Shown here: positions 17,362 through 29,600 of the stretch, one piece after another
How the letters are laid out: the number at the start of each line of letters is the position of its first letter
Numbering within the stretch: the first letter of the stretch is position 1
Assembly (NCBI GenBank): GCA_964604165.1
Contig: CAZRYF010000002.1
Location: 1 to 64,000, forward strand
Source: JAYZDK01 sp964604165
Lineage (GTDB): Bacteria > Myxococcota_A > UBA796 > CAJQPC01
Direction: 5' to 3'
DNA: 64,000 bases
Made by a program: the position numbers and the translations under genes
The notes under the pieces: model-generated
The model's input: the letters and a program-made list of their open reading frames with translations, nothing else
Databases searched by the model: none
What the model was told of the DNA's origin: nothing

Positions 17362-18737
17362 TCGATATACCCCAGCGCCCGCAGTGCCTCTTTGGTCTCC
17401 GCATCCATGGTCTCCGTGCGAAAGCCCGGCGCCTTGGCATCCCAAGCGGTCAGCAACTTACCCAGCGCCTTCGCACGTCCGGGTTCATTGACCGGGGTCT
17501 GGTTTTCGTCCACCCGAAAGAGACCGTTCTGGTCCATGCGTTCTGGATGCCGAAAGAGGACATGCCCTTCAAAGATCACCCCTCGCTCCTTTTTGAGGTT
17601 GTTCCAGCCGTCCTCGTAGGGCTTGGATCTGGCCTTGGTCGCCTCAAGGAAGATGGGCGCCGTCTCCAGGTCCTCCCCCCGTAGCAGTGGACCGAGGTCC
17701 TGACCTGACCCCATGGCTGGCTCCCCCAAACCCAGCTGCGCCAGCAGGGTCGGTGCAAGGTCCGAGATCTTGACCGAGACATCCACACGGCGGGGAGCTC
17801 CGGACTGGCTTCCGGTGCCCACCCAGAAGAGCGGCACCCGGCTTACCCAGAGGTCAACGTCGAAGCCGTGCCCCAGGGGGAAGGGCCGGGTCTCGGCAAA
17901 CATCTCCCCATGGTCTCCCACGAAGACGACGATGGCATTCTCCAGCAGCCCCTGGGCCTCGAGCCCAGAAAAGAGGCGCTTCACCTGGTGATCCATCCAA
18001 GCGACCTCCCCCTGGTAGAGCCCCCGCAGCCAGGCCAGCTCCCGCTCGTCCACATCGCCGGCGCGAATCCGGTCGCCCAGGCGGGCATGGGCGTGGGCTC
18101 GGGCAAACCGGGGGCGGAAACCCGGCTCCACAAAGCGGGACACGAACTCCGACGGGGGATCGTAGGGAGAGTGAGCGTCGTAGTAGTGAAACCAGGCAAA
18201 AAGGGGGCGCTCGGGATCCCGCTGTTCCAGGAGCGAGAGTGCTCGCCGCGTGACTCGATCCCCCCGGTCCTCCATGCGCGGCCCCATGTCCGTCCGGGTC
18301 TCGTCATCAAAGAGTCGAAACCCCTGGGCCATGCCCATCTTTCTTCCCACCACGGACGCAGCCACGACCCCCAGGGTGTCCCAACCTGACGCGTAGAGGC
18401 GCTCCGCCAGGGTCTCCACTTCGGCCCCAAGTGGGAATCCATTGCGGGGGACACCGTGCTCGTGGGGATCCAGACCCGTAAACAGAGAAGAGTGGGAAGA
18501 GAGAGTGGTGGGCACGTGCGAAAAGGCCCACTGAAACCGCACCCCTCTTCGCGCCCATTCATCCAGAAAGGGCGAGCTTCCCGGGGGGCCGCCATAAATC
18601 CCAAGCGCGTCTGCCCGGGTGGTATCAAGGGTGACGAAGAAGACGTCTGGACCGCTCGCCACCGGCCGTTCTTGCACAGGTTCCACCACCGGTTCACCGG
18701 AGCATCCGTGCGCCAACAGAAGCAATTGGAGGAGCAT
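17358..18737 (-). CDS. sulfatase/arylsulfatase-family lipoprotein
   Basis: From ATG 18737 the 459-residue product has a lipoprotein signal with lipobox AHGC. The alkaline-phosphatase-superfamily metal site is visible as VTLDTTRADALG and, later, FVGDHGEMFAE. The activation motif reads LSSHSSLFTG: a Ser-type nucleophile with His, not the CxPxR of formylglycine sulfatases, so it may be a Ser-type sulfatase needing a different maturase or a phosphoric ester hydrolase. It is the first gene of a tight operon with the methyltransferase and queD, and lies 35 bp from the divergent GHL10 gene, so the two probably share a promoter region. Confidence 0.8.
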   Translation of the reverse strand: MLLQLLLLAHGCSGEPVVEPVQERPVASGPDVFFVTLDTTRADALGIYGGPPGSSPFLDEWARRGVRFQWAFSHVPTTLSSHSSLFTGLDPHEHGVPRNGFPLGAEVETLAERLYASGWDTLGVVAASVVGRKMGMAQGFRLFDDETRTDMGPRMEDRGDRVTRRALSLLEQRDPERPLFAWFHYYDAHSPYDPPSEFVSRFVEPGFRPRFARAHAHARLGDRIRAGDVDERELAWLRGLYQGEVAWMDHQVKRLFSGLEAQGLLENAIVVFVGDHGEMFAETRPFPLGHGFDVDLWVSRVPLFWVGTGSQSGAPRRVDVSVKISDLAPTLLAQLGLGEPAMGSGQDLGPLLRGEDLETAPIFLEATKARSKPYEDGWNNLKKERGVIFEGHVLFRHPERMDQNGLFRVDENQTPVNEPGRAKALGKLLTAWDAKAPGFRTETMDAETKEALRALGYIE

Positions 18738-18772
18738 TCCGCCAGAGCTAACGGGTGCGTTAGGGGATGACC

Positions 18773-20017
18773 ATGGTGCTGCTCTTCTCCATTCTGGCTT
18801 GTTCCCTTGGAAGCAAGCCCCCCCAGATTCCCGTGGATTCCACGAGAGCGGCGGACACAATCGACACGGTGGTGCAGCAGCAGGCGCTTCAACCGGCTGC
18901 AGAATTCCGCGGCATCTGGGTGACCCGCTGGTCCTGGGACACACAAGAAGACATCCACACCCTCTTGGAAGACATCGCACAGTCTGGTTTCAATGGGGTC
19001 TTCTTCCAGGTGCGGGGCACCTTTGATGCCTACTACGAGTCGGCCATTGAGCCCTGGGCAAAGAGGCTTACGGGCACCCTCGGACAAGATCCGGGCTGGG
19101 ACCCCCTGGAGACGGCCGTGGTTCGAGGCCACGAGCTGGGGCTTCAGATTCACGCCTACCTGAACGTGTTTCCCCTCGCGAGAGGTGGGGTAGCGCCGGG
19201 TCGGGGAAGCACGCCGAAACACGCCTACCACGACAACCCGGACTGGCGGGTGGCCAACTCCAACGGAGAGGTGCTCCGGGTGGGAAGTCCCGCCGCGAGA
19301 GAGATGCAGTACGTCTTCGCCAGTCCTGGAAACCACCAGGTTCGGGCCCGGATTGCCGCCGTCGCCGCGGACATCGACTCCCGGTACGACGTGGATGGCA
19401 TCCACCTGGACTACATCCGGTACCCCAAGGCCACCTACTCCCACGATGCTGCCTCCAGGGCGCAGTGGTCCGTTGCGAAGCGCGATAGCCAAACCGACCG
19501 CGCCCAGTGGCAGAGAGACCAGGTGAACGAGACGGTGCGCAGGGTACGGGAGGGACTGGCCGTGCCCCTGACCGCCGCGGTGTGGGGGGTACATGAAAAC
19601 AAGTGGGGATGGCCCCAAGTCTCAGAGGGCAACATCGACTACTACCAGGACAGCCATGCGTTTCTGGAACAAGGTCTCGCAGACGCGATCATGCCGATGA
19701 TCTACTGGCCCGTCACCCAACCCACAGGCCAACGACTGGACTTTCGGACCTTGGCCAAAGACCACCTGGAGCAGGCAGAGAATCGACACGTCTACCCTGG
19801 TATTTCCGCCATGGCATCAGACGAGGAGCCGGACACCTATGCGCGTGTGGCCACCTGCATTCAAGCCAGCCGGGATCTCGGCGCCCCCGGCTGGGTCCTG
19901 TTCGACTATGCGACCGCAAAGCCGATTCTGAAGAGGCTGCGCACCTATTTGCTGGCCAAGGATGTGCCCGCCCCCGCCATGCCCTGGCGAGAAGAGGGCG
20001 GGACCGAGTTGGATTAG
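18773..20017 (+). CDS. GHL10-type glycoside-hydrolase-like lipoprotein (DUF187)
   Basis: I use ATG 18773, six bases after AGGGG; ATG 18767 is two codons earlier. The 414-residue product begins with a lipoprotein signal (lipobox ILAC). The remainder is a TIM-barrel of the GHL10 family (glycosyl-hydrolase-like, PF02638): FRGIWVTRWSW, GFNGVFFQVRG, DGIHLDYIRYP and DAIMPMIYWP are characteristic strand motifs. Members are thought to cleave peptidoglycan or other glycans. Surface anchoring and the divergent sulfatase lipoprotein suggest a role in handling extracellular glycan; that is inference. Confidence 0.85.
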   Translation: MVLLFSILACSLGSKPPQIPVDSTRAADTIDTVVQQQALQPAAEFRGIWVTRWSWDTQEDIHTLLEDIAQSGFNGVFFQVRGTFDAYYESAIEPWAKRLTGTLGQDPGWDPLETAVVRGHELGLQIHAYLNVFPLARGGVAPGRGSTPKHAYHDNPDWRVANSNGEVLRVGSPAAREMQYVFASPGNHQVRARIAAVAADIDSRYDVDGIHLDYIRYPKATYSHDAASRAQWSVAKRDSQTDRAQWQRDQVNETVRRVREGLAVPLTAAVWGVHENKWGWPQVSEGNIDYYQDSHAFLEQGLADAIMPMIYWPVTQPTGQRLDFRTLAKDHLEQAENRHVYPGISAMASDEEPDTYARVATCIQASRDLGAPGWVLFDYATAKPILKRLRTYLLAKDVPAPAMPWREEGGTELD

Positions 20018-20616
20018 CCCACCTCGGTTTCGTCGTCGGGATCCACGTCGAGCACCTTGGACAAGAAGAGACGTCGATCCGTTCGAACCGCGCCGTCCAT
20101 TCGCCGAGCCGCAACCTCCTGGTAGACGCCAATGTCCTCAAATCCCAGGCTCAAATACATGTCCTGGGCTCGGTGAAGTCTGACGCTGGTTCGCAAAAGA
20201 ACATGGGTGTAGACCTGTCGATCAATCAGATCCAATCGCGTCTGTACCAGCTCGGCGCCGAGACCCTTTCCGCGGTACTCGGGAAGCACCCCCAGCTCGG
20301 CCAGGTAGAAGGTATGCTGCACCGGCAGGAGCCCGTGCATGTCCCGGCAGACGTCCTGCCGTGACGAGAGGGGAACACCGGCCCCAAATCCCACCACCCG
20401 GGTGTTTCCCGCCACGGCCAGGAGGGTAATGTGCCCAGGGGTCTGAAGGATGCGGCGCAACACTCCTTCCGCCTCTGCCGGAAAAATCCGCTCGGAGTAG
20501 GGAGGCTCCCGGAAGATGGTCTGGTATGCCCCCACAAAGGCCGCTCGAAACGGAATCACATCCTGGGGACCTTCAACCTTCAGAATGCGGATGCCCGCTC
20601 GTGAGTCCGGTTTCAC
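20014..20616 (-). CDS. GNAT-family N-acetyltransferase
   Basis: A 200-residue protein with the GNAT acyl-CoA loop ELGVLPEYRGKGLGAELV (Q/RxxGxG type) near residue 110 and the C-terminal YLSLGFEDIG motif. It begins seven bases after the megasynthase stop and is therefore likely in the same transcript. GNATs transfer acyl groups from CoA or carrier proteins to amines; here it may tailor or release the megasynthase product, but nothing in the sequence shows the substrate. Its 3' end overlaps the convergent GHL10 gene by four bases. Confidence 0.8.
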   Translation of the reverse strand: MKPDSRAGIRILKVEGPQDVIPFRAAFVGAYQTIFREPPYSERIFPAEAEGVLRRILQTPGHITLLAVAGNTRVVGFGAGVPLSSRQDVCRDMHGLLPVQHTFYLAELGVLPEYRGKGLGAELVQTRLDLIDRQVYTHVLLRTSVRLHRAQDMYLSLGFEDIGVYQEVAARRMDGAVRTDRRLFLSKVLDVDPDDETEVG

Positions 20617-20623
20617 CCCCTGA

Positions 20624-23600
20624 TCATGCCGCGAGGTGGGCGGTCACGAGAACCCTTTCCCCTGAAATGCTGAGGTCCAGGGCCAAATCGCCCCCCCCCA
20701 GCTCCTGGTGCTTCGCTCTCGCACGGCCGTGAAGAACCACCTGCAATCGAGCTTCAGACTGGTCGAAAACTTCCACCTCTCGGGGGTGCAAGGCCATGCC
20801 TGTGCCCAGAGCCTTGAGAACGGACTCCTTGGCGGCCCAAGCCACGGTAAGGGCCACGGGGTCGTGGCCATAGCGTTCCTGCTCTCCTTTGGTGAACCAC
20901 TCTCGCGCAAAGGAGGCGGATCGCTCCTCGATGGTCTCCAGGTCGACTCCGACTCGCCCGTCGCGGCGCGCAATGGCGATCGCTGCACCGTCGCTATGAG
21001 AAATAGACAGGGCTGGACCCGGCTCGCCCGCAATCCGAACCAACGGCGCACCCGAGGGACATGACTCAATCCGGATGTCCCTTGGGGCTGCACCGGTCAG
21101 GGCCTGCAGTGCCCTCTTGGCGGCCACCCGGCCAGCAATTCGCTCGTCCTGTCGCTTGACCGTGCCCCGGGCACGAAGCTGGGCAATCTCCGTTGGAGAG
21201 AGGCCCGGCTGGCCCTCTGCCACCGTTGCGGAGCCGAAGGAGGTCTCTGCCCAGCCATTGGACGGCGGCGTAAAGCGCTCCCCTTCTGGCAGCGGACCCT
21301 TCTGGATCATGGCGAAGCCACGCAAGGACATGACGGTCTTTGCCTTTTGGACAACATCCACATCGTAGAGGTCTCCCCGACGGCGCACTGTCAGCTCAAT
21401 GGCGGTGTTTGGCTTGAACCTTCGGTTCACTGTGAGCGCATCGATCGCGGCCGGCAATGCCAAGACCCCATCGACCACCAGGGAATGCAGACCCGCGGCC
21501 TGAAAAGCCGCCTCCAACACCAGAGGATCGGTCAACAAGTCCGGGGCAAGGGCGCTGTGATCCAAAGCACCATCGGCGAGAAGCCCGTCTGTGCTCACAT
21601 CCCGGGCGCCGGTCAGTACCTGAAAGCTCGGCCCATGAAAGAACCGCTGGTAGATCTCCTCGGCGGACAAAGGCCGCTCGCCGAAGAACGCAGGCGGAAG
21701 CGTCTGCACCTTTCTTGCGTTGCCCAGACAGATCGTTCCCTGGAAGTGGTCCGTTCGAAGGAGATTCCCGGTCTTGACCGTGCGCTCCGAGTGCAGACTG
21801 CACCGCACCTTGCCCTCGCCAAGAGCCCGCGCTCGAATCTCCAGACGGATTGACTCCCCACGGTAGAGCTTCACCGGCGCCTGAAACGCCAGGTTCTCCA
21901 CCCCTGCATAGGGCAAGCCTGGGCACGCAAGCTCCGCAGCTGCCGCCATCAACTCAATCCCCGCCACACCGGGCAGCACAGGAACGCCGCCAATGGCGTG
22001 GTCGAGGATCCAGGCATCAGTCTCGACCGAGACCGTGCGGGTCACGACCCAGTCGTCCCCATCCAGATCAGCTCCATCCATCCAGGCGTGGCCAGATCCC
22101 GGCAGTAGCCCCCCCAACCCACCGGACACCACCAATTCTCCGCTCAGGCCGGCGGCCACAAGATCCACGCAGAGTGCCGCACCGGCATCCGCCGGGAGCA
22201 TTTCCACGCCGCGTCCTTCAAGCAGGGTCTTCATTCCTCCGCGCACCGCCATGCCCACATCCGCCCAGGCGGTCCAATCCATGTGCAGAGACTTGTCGCG
22301 AAGCACGCAGATCTGTGCCATGGCCTCGTTTGCTGCGGAGTAGTCCACCTGGCCCTCGTTTCCAAACCGGCCTGCGACACTTCCCATGGAGAGGAACCAA
22401 CTCTTGGTGGGCAGACACTTCACGAGGGCCAACCCCCCCACCGCCTTGCCGTCGAAGACCCGGTGAAAAGCCTTGTCATCCTTGTCGGCGACGAGGCGAC
22501 TCTCTTCCACGCCTGCGCCGTGGATACAGCCATCGATTCGGCCATGGGTAGATTCCGTGTCGGCCACCAATCCCATGACCGCATCCGGGTTGGCAAGATC
22601 ACAGGTTCGATAGTCGACGGCTGCCCCTGCTGCCTGCAGGTCCACCATGGTCTTCCGAATCTCCTCGGCGGCCCGATAGGGCTTCAGCCGCCTGTCCACC
22701 TCAGCTGGGGTCACCCGCTTCCCTTCCCCCTGAATGGCTGCCTTGATGCGCGTCTTTTCCGCCCCTTCGTCCAGGGGAGCCTCTCCGGCCTGGCTGCGCC
22801 CAACCAGCACGAGTGTGCAAGGAGACCTGCGCGCGAACTCCAGAGCCACGCGGGCCGTGATGCCTCGTCCGCCCCCCGTCACGAGGATCACCTGCCCCTC
22901 GGGCAAGGCTCCCCTTTCGGGCCGCTCCTCGACGGAGAGCTCCAGGACCCTCCGGTGATCTCCAGCGCTGAGCATTACCTCGGTCACGGCGTTTCCGGCC
23001 TCCAACTCCGCCAGAACCGACTCCAGCGCCAGCTCCACAGGCAGGGAGGGATGCAACTGAACGACCCGGGCCCGGGTGTCAGACCATTCCCGCCCCAGAG
23101 CCTTGGCAAAGCCGGCGCGGGCGCCGTGGGCCCACGCGCTCTCTGTGGAGCCGGCCTCTGGTGCCACCACGCAGATCCACTGGCTTGGACGCGCACCGGC
23201 GTCCATTTCCTGAGCTGCTTTCCACGAGTCCCAGACCGACTGGCTTGCATCAATGACCACATCCGCATCAGAGGCAATGGAAATGCCTCGGCCTGCAAGG
23301 GCGGAGCGCAACCCGGCAGGCAGGGACCCCTCTCCGATCACGCGAACGGATGAGGTCGTAAGCGGCTGCACGCCCACACGGGCCCGATCGACCCAACACG
23401 GTCGGCGCAGTCGAAACGACGGTGGAAGGTCTGCGGGATCTTGGGAAACAGGGGTTGGTTCGGTGGCAGGCACCACCTTTGCCTCCTCCGCGGGCGAACC
23501 GACCACAGCCTCGCCCTCGGAAGTCGAGCCAGTGGGGGTTTCCGTGGGTTGCGACGGTCCGCCCGTGCGATCTGCCATCCAAGCCGCGAGGGCTTCAATG

Positions 23601-26600
23601 GTTGGGTAGTCCGCCAGGACAAAGTCATCGTCCTGGGCCACTCCGTACTTCTCACGAACCTCCCCGAAAATCTCTGCCTGCTTCACCGTGTCGATGCCCA
23701 AATCTGCCTCGAGCTCCATGTCCAGCTCGATGTCCTCCAGGTCGTACCCGGTCTTCTCAGCGATGACCGCGACGAGGTGGGTTTGGATGTCTGTGGCGGC
23801 CACCGCCTGGACTTGCCTTGCAGCCGGAGCCGGCGCGGCGACGGGCGAAGGAGGAGCTGCCGCAGGCACAGGAGGAGCTTCTCCTGGGACAAGAGAGGCT
23901 GCCTCCCCACCCGTGCGATCTGCCATCCATGCCGCGAGGGCCTCAATGGTTGGGTAGTCCGCAAGGACAAAGTCATCGTCCTGGGCCACTCCGTACTTCT
24001 CACGAACCTCCCCGAAAATCTCTGCCTGCTTCACCGTGTCGATGCCCAAATCTGCCTCGAGCTCCATGTCCAGCTCGATGTCCTCCAGGTCGTACCCGGT
24101 CTTCTCAGCGATGACCCCGAGAAGGTGGGATTGAATGTCCACTGCGCTGGTTGCAGGGGACGCTGCGGGAGCCGGTGCAACAACAGGGGGAGCGGCCGCA
24201 GGAGCCGGGGTGCCAGAGAGCGCTTTGACGGTCGAAGCAGCGTCCGTGACCTGCCCCTCCAGAGCCCGCAGACTCCGCTTCTCCACCACCAGGTCCACTT
24301 GGGAATACCCGGTGACCTCCTTCAGCCAGGCCTCTCGTCGGGGAATATCCAGGATGCGGTGGTCGCCCTTTGCGACTCCCTTCCACGCCAACAAGCTGAG
24401 TTGGGACCCAAATCCAGCGGCCAGGCGTATCGCATACTCCACGGGGAATTCCCCACCGGGAGACAACCGCAGGTTGCCAAGATCCGGGTCCGGCTCCTTG
24501 AGGTTGGGAATCGGCGGCACCCGGCCGTACTGGAGCGCCTTCAAACACACCGCATCCTCCAGCCCTGCTCCCATGGAGTGGCCAGTAAATCCCTTGGTGT
24601 TGGTGACAATGACCTCGTCTGCCCCTGCCCCGAAAGCGCTTCGCAAGGCGCTGATTTCCGCGGCTGCTGACCCACCCCGGGCTGGGGTGTAGGTCTCATG
24701 GGACATGAACAGCGACTTGGTGGCCATGACTTCCGGCGTGGTCCCATCCTTGCGGGCCGCCTCTGCGATCAGGTCGGTAAAGGTCCGCTTGATGTGTTCC
24801 ACGTCCAGGCGAGTGCCGTGAAAAGCAGAGTTGGCAAACCGGCTGGAGAGAAGCTCCGCGAGTGGGACAATTCCCCGCTCCGCAGCCATGTCAGAGCGTT
24901 CAAGCACCAAGCCCACCGCGCCCATGCCCATGATCATTCCGTGGCGACGCCTATCAAATGGCAGCGCGGCATCCTCGACGTTGCCCGTCGTTGTCGCTGC
25001 ACCGGAGGTCAGGAAACCCGCCCCCATCCACTCCAGAAGGTTGTCCGAGGTGACATCATCGGCCCCCAGGACAATCACACGCTCACAGCGCCCCAGGCGG
25101 ATCCAATCCTCCGCGATTCCAATGCCCTGCGTGGTGGAGGCGCAGGCTGCGTTGACCTGAGTGTTGGGTCCTTTCGCCTGAATGAATTGGGCAAACTGGG
25201 AGTGCCCCATGGACAGGACCTGAAACAGGAACCTGCGATCGAAGTGGCCGTCCTCATCGTGGCCATTGCGGGTCAGCCTCTCAGCAAACCGATCCAGGCC
25301 GGGAAAGGCCGAGGCAAACAACACCCCGGTCGTCTCTCGCATGGACTCTGGCAGCGCCCAACCGGTCCCCACCTTGGCACCGGTTGTGGTGACCTTGTAG
25401 GTGCGAACCAAGGGGATTCCAGCATCGCGAAGGGCCTCAATCCCTGCCCCAAAAGCCAGCTGGGTGGCGCGATCCAGGGCCTTCTTCCAGCCAGCATCCA
25501 CCCCATACTCTTCCACCAGATCAAATTCCCCGGCACGCCCCGCAAGCTTGATCACTTCCTCCCGCTTCAGGACGGGCTCAAAAGACCCCTGGCCTCGCTC
25601 GTCCTTGACCAGGCGCACCATTCCCTTGGCGATCATCCGGTCCTGGATTTCCTCGGGAATGACCGTGATGCGGTTTTCGCCATCGAGAATGGACCTGAAG
25701 TTGTCATCGTCAAACACGCGCTTACCGCCGGGAAGCCCGACGGAGGCCCCCGTGCAGACCACTTGGATGTCCTCTGTGGTGGAGTCCGGCGAACGAGCCA
25801 CCGGGTCCGCCACCTTCTCGGGCACATTTGGCACATAGGACGACTGAAAGGCCTGCATGCTTTGCTGCACCAGGGATTCAATGGCCGGGAACAGCGCCTT
25901 TGCAAAGCCTGCGGCATCCAGCCCCTGGACTCCCGCCTGGGCAACGGAAGAAGCGAATTGAGAGAGGTCCAGGCCTGGCACATTGGGCGCGGAACCCAAC
26001 GCGGGAGCTGCCGCTGCTGCCGGCGCCTCCTCCCGCCGAACAGGTCGAGGCTGCATCGCAACCGCCGGCTGGGACCGATCCCAGGCCGCCTCCATTTCTC
26101 CAAGACGAGAAGCAAAGTAGTTGCAGATCTGCCGGACAGTTCGGTGGTCCGAAAGCAGAAACCCAGCCTCTCTCTCCAGCCGAAAGTGGTCCCTGAGTCC
26201 CGCCACAATCTCCGCCTGGCGAACCGTGTCGATGCCCAGATCCGCCTGGAGGTCCCAGTCGAGTTCGATTCCCTCGGGAGGAAGCCCGGAGCGCTCGGCC
26301 AGAGAGCGCTGCACCGCAGAAACCACCCGAGGGTGGGCCCGAAGCTCGGTCTCGGCCTCCGCCGGAGAGGTCGCGCGGAGCCTGGGCTCCGGGGTAGCGA
26401 AGATGTCAGGCATTCCGGACGCCGGCGCTTCTCGCACCGGAAACCCCAGCGTCAAGAGCCCCGCCAGAGCATCTCGGAAGGACCGAACCCCCCCAAACTT
26501 GGGTTGGTTTGTATACAGGGCACGGTGGGGCCGGTCCTGCAAGATGGCCACAGCAAACCCGGTCAAGGCCCGCTTGGGTCCACACTCCACAAAGACTCGA

Positions 26601-29600
26601 GCACCATCTGAGTACAGGCGCTCCATCTGGGCGGTCCACTCCACGGGGGCCGCCACCTGCTTGGCCAGATTCTCGATGGCGAGCTTCGCGGCCCCTTCTC
26701 CTGTCGGATACCACTCTGACGTGACATTGGTGGTGATGGGGCGCCGCGGCTCCTTGACGTCCAGGCGCTCCAGAACCTGCTTCAAGGGCCCGCTGGCGGG
26801 GGCCACGATTTCCGAGTGAAAGGCATGAGAGACAGGCAGGGGGTACACGGTGATCCCACGGGATCGAAACGCCTCGCTGGCGGCCTCCACCGCATCGGTT
26901 GCACCGGCAATTACGGTCTGGGTGGGGCAGTTTTTGTTGGCCGCGACCACGTACCCGGGAATCTCCGCAAGGACTTCTTCCACCACCCGGGTGCTGGCTG
27001 CAATCCCCGCCATCTTCCCGACGTCCGGGATGTCCACCGAGGCCATTTCCCTGCCTCGAGCACTGACTGCACGGAGCGCATCGGGGAACTCCATCATGCC
27101 CGCCGCCACCACCGCGCCGTACTCCCCCAGGGAGTGTCCAGCGACCACATCTGGCATCACACCATAGCTGGCCAAGAGGCGAAGAATCGCCACATCCACG
27201 GTCAAGGTCGCCGGCTGGGAGATCTCCGTGGCCCGCAGCGCTTCAAAAGAGGCGTCCTCGTCGGAATGGACCCGACCTGCAATGTAGTCCATCAAGGGAT
27301 GCTCCAGCTCCCCTTCCATGACGGCGCTGGCTTCCTCAAAGGTCTTCCGCACCACCTCGAATTCCTGGGCCAGATCCAAGCCCATCCCAATGTACTGGCT
27401 GCCCTGACCGGTAAAGAGAAAGGCCAGCTTTCCATTGCAAGGGGTGTCCTCGAAATGGATGCCCTTGACTCGGATCAAGTCGTAGCCGCGGCCCTTCCGT
27501 ACGGGCTTCCTTGCCCGCTGCAGTTGCTCCAGCATCTCCTCTCGGTTGTCGTAGGCAGCCGAGAGACGCATGCGATCCGTCGGCTGGAAAGTCGGGGACT
27601 GACCTCGTTCAAGCTGGTCCATGCGGGCGAGAAGCTCCGTCGCGTTTTGGCCGCTCACAGCCCAGATTCCAGGAGGCACCGCACAACGGGTGGCGTGGGG
27701 CGACGCTGTCACGGACTGCACCACAGGGTGAGAAAGCTCCCGCTGGGCCCCACAATGTTCCCCGAGGACCATGTGAAAGTTGGTGCCCCCAAATCCAAAC
27801 GCACTCACGCCCGCAACCCTTTCCCAGCCTGCGGTCCTCCACGGCTCCGCCTGGGTTTGCACTTTCAACGGCACCAGGTCCAGGCGGGCTTCGGGACGGG
27901 CCTCCTTGAAGTTGATGCTGGGAGGCAGAATCTTGTGGTGAATCGCAAGGGCCGCCTTCAAGGTGCTGGCCGCGCCGGCCGCGCTCTTGAGGTGCCCAAT
28001 CTGGGACTTCACAGATCCAATGCGAACGGCGCCCCGGTCCCCACGGCGTCCCCCGCCAATGACCTCGGAGAGAGCCTCGGTCTCCACCTTGTCCCCCACC
28101 ACGGTGGAGGTGCCGTGGCACTCCATGAGGTCCACCTCCACCGGGTCAATCCCCGCGTCCGCGTACGCCCGGCGTAGCGCACGGAGCTGGCCCTGAATGT
28201 TCGGGGCTGTAATGGCCTTGCCCTTTCCATCCGAGGACGCCCCAATTCCCCGGAGCACGGCATAGATTCGATCTCCATCCCTCTCGGCATCCGCCACCCG
28301 CTTCAGGATCAGAATGGCAGCGCCCTCGCCCATGACAAAGCCGTCAGCGGAGGCATCAAACGGGGAGGAGTGGTCCGGAGACAGCGCTCCAATCTTGCAG
28401 AACTTCGTAAAGGTAGGGGGCCCCATGGAGCTGTCCACGCCGCCGGTGACCGCCACGTCGTAGTCACCGTCCTGCAGACCCTTTACCGCCGCCTGGATTG
28501 CCGCCATAGAGCTGGCACAGGCCGCATCGGCGGTGAAGTTTGGACCACCAAAGTCAAAGGCGTTTGCCACCCGACCGGAGATCACGTTGGACAGCTCTCC
28601 GGGCATGGTGTCCTCGTTGATCTCCAGCAGGTCCCTCTTGAATTCACGCTCGAATTCGGCGAGCACCTCCTGGCGGGTACCATCCGGCAGCGCTGCAAAC
28701 CCTGGACTGCGAGCAAGGGCTGCTGCGGACTCTGGGAACCAGACCCGGTAGGTGTTCTCCTCTCTCCGATCCGAGCCCCCCATGGTGTTGCCAAGAATGA
28801 CAGCCACCCGAGACCGGTCCACGTTCCCCTCTTCCACCATCCCCGCATCTGCCAGCGCCTCGGCCACCGCCGTCAGCCCCCACTGCTGCACCACGTCGAG
28901 CTGCTTTGCGACCTTGGGGGGAATGCGAAACTGCTTGGACCGAAACGTAAAGCCGCGAACCCAGCCCCCCAACTGTGTGTAACTCTTGTCTGGAGCCGTC
29001 CGATCGGAGTCCATGTACCGCGCCGGATCCCATCGGTCTGTAGGCACATTTGAGAGACAGTCCCGCCCCGACACGACGTTCTCCCAGAACGCCTCCACCG
29101 AGTGTGCATCTGGTAGCACGCAACCCAGTCCGACAATGGCCACATCCGATGGCGCCGGAGCCACGTTCACTGGCGATGGCATGGCTTGCGCCTGGGGCGG
29201 CTTTGGCTTCACGGCGTCCCGGTAGCGGGCAAGCACGTTCGAGAGCCCCCCAAACTGCTTCAAGAGTCCCTCGGCAAGCGCCAGCCCCTGTCCCGCAGGC
29301 CAAGCCCGTGAGAGAGCGTCATCCTCGGCATGCCAACCTTCCGTGAGCGCCCAGGGATCGCCCCCAGCCGAAAGCTTGCGCACCACGGGGGAGAGCGGCG
29401 AGGCGGTCAGCCGAAACCCCTCCACCACCCGGCTTGATTCAAAAGTCGCCGTGAGCGCTCGGCTGCGCAGATTCTCCCCCAACCCCAATTCAGGCAGTCC
29501 GTACAATTGATCTGACACCACGACCCCTGCCGCACCCAACTGCATGGCGGCCGCCGCTGTCTCCGGACTTAGGCCCGCATCGAGAATGGCGGCTCCCTCT

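Noticed and set aside
23441..26611. Two plus-strand open frames of 409 and 637 residues opposite the megasynthase
   Set aside because: Antisense to conserved KS, AT and ACP motifs; Arg/His/Pro/Gly-rich and without recognisable domains.
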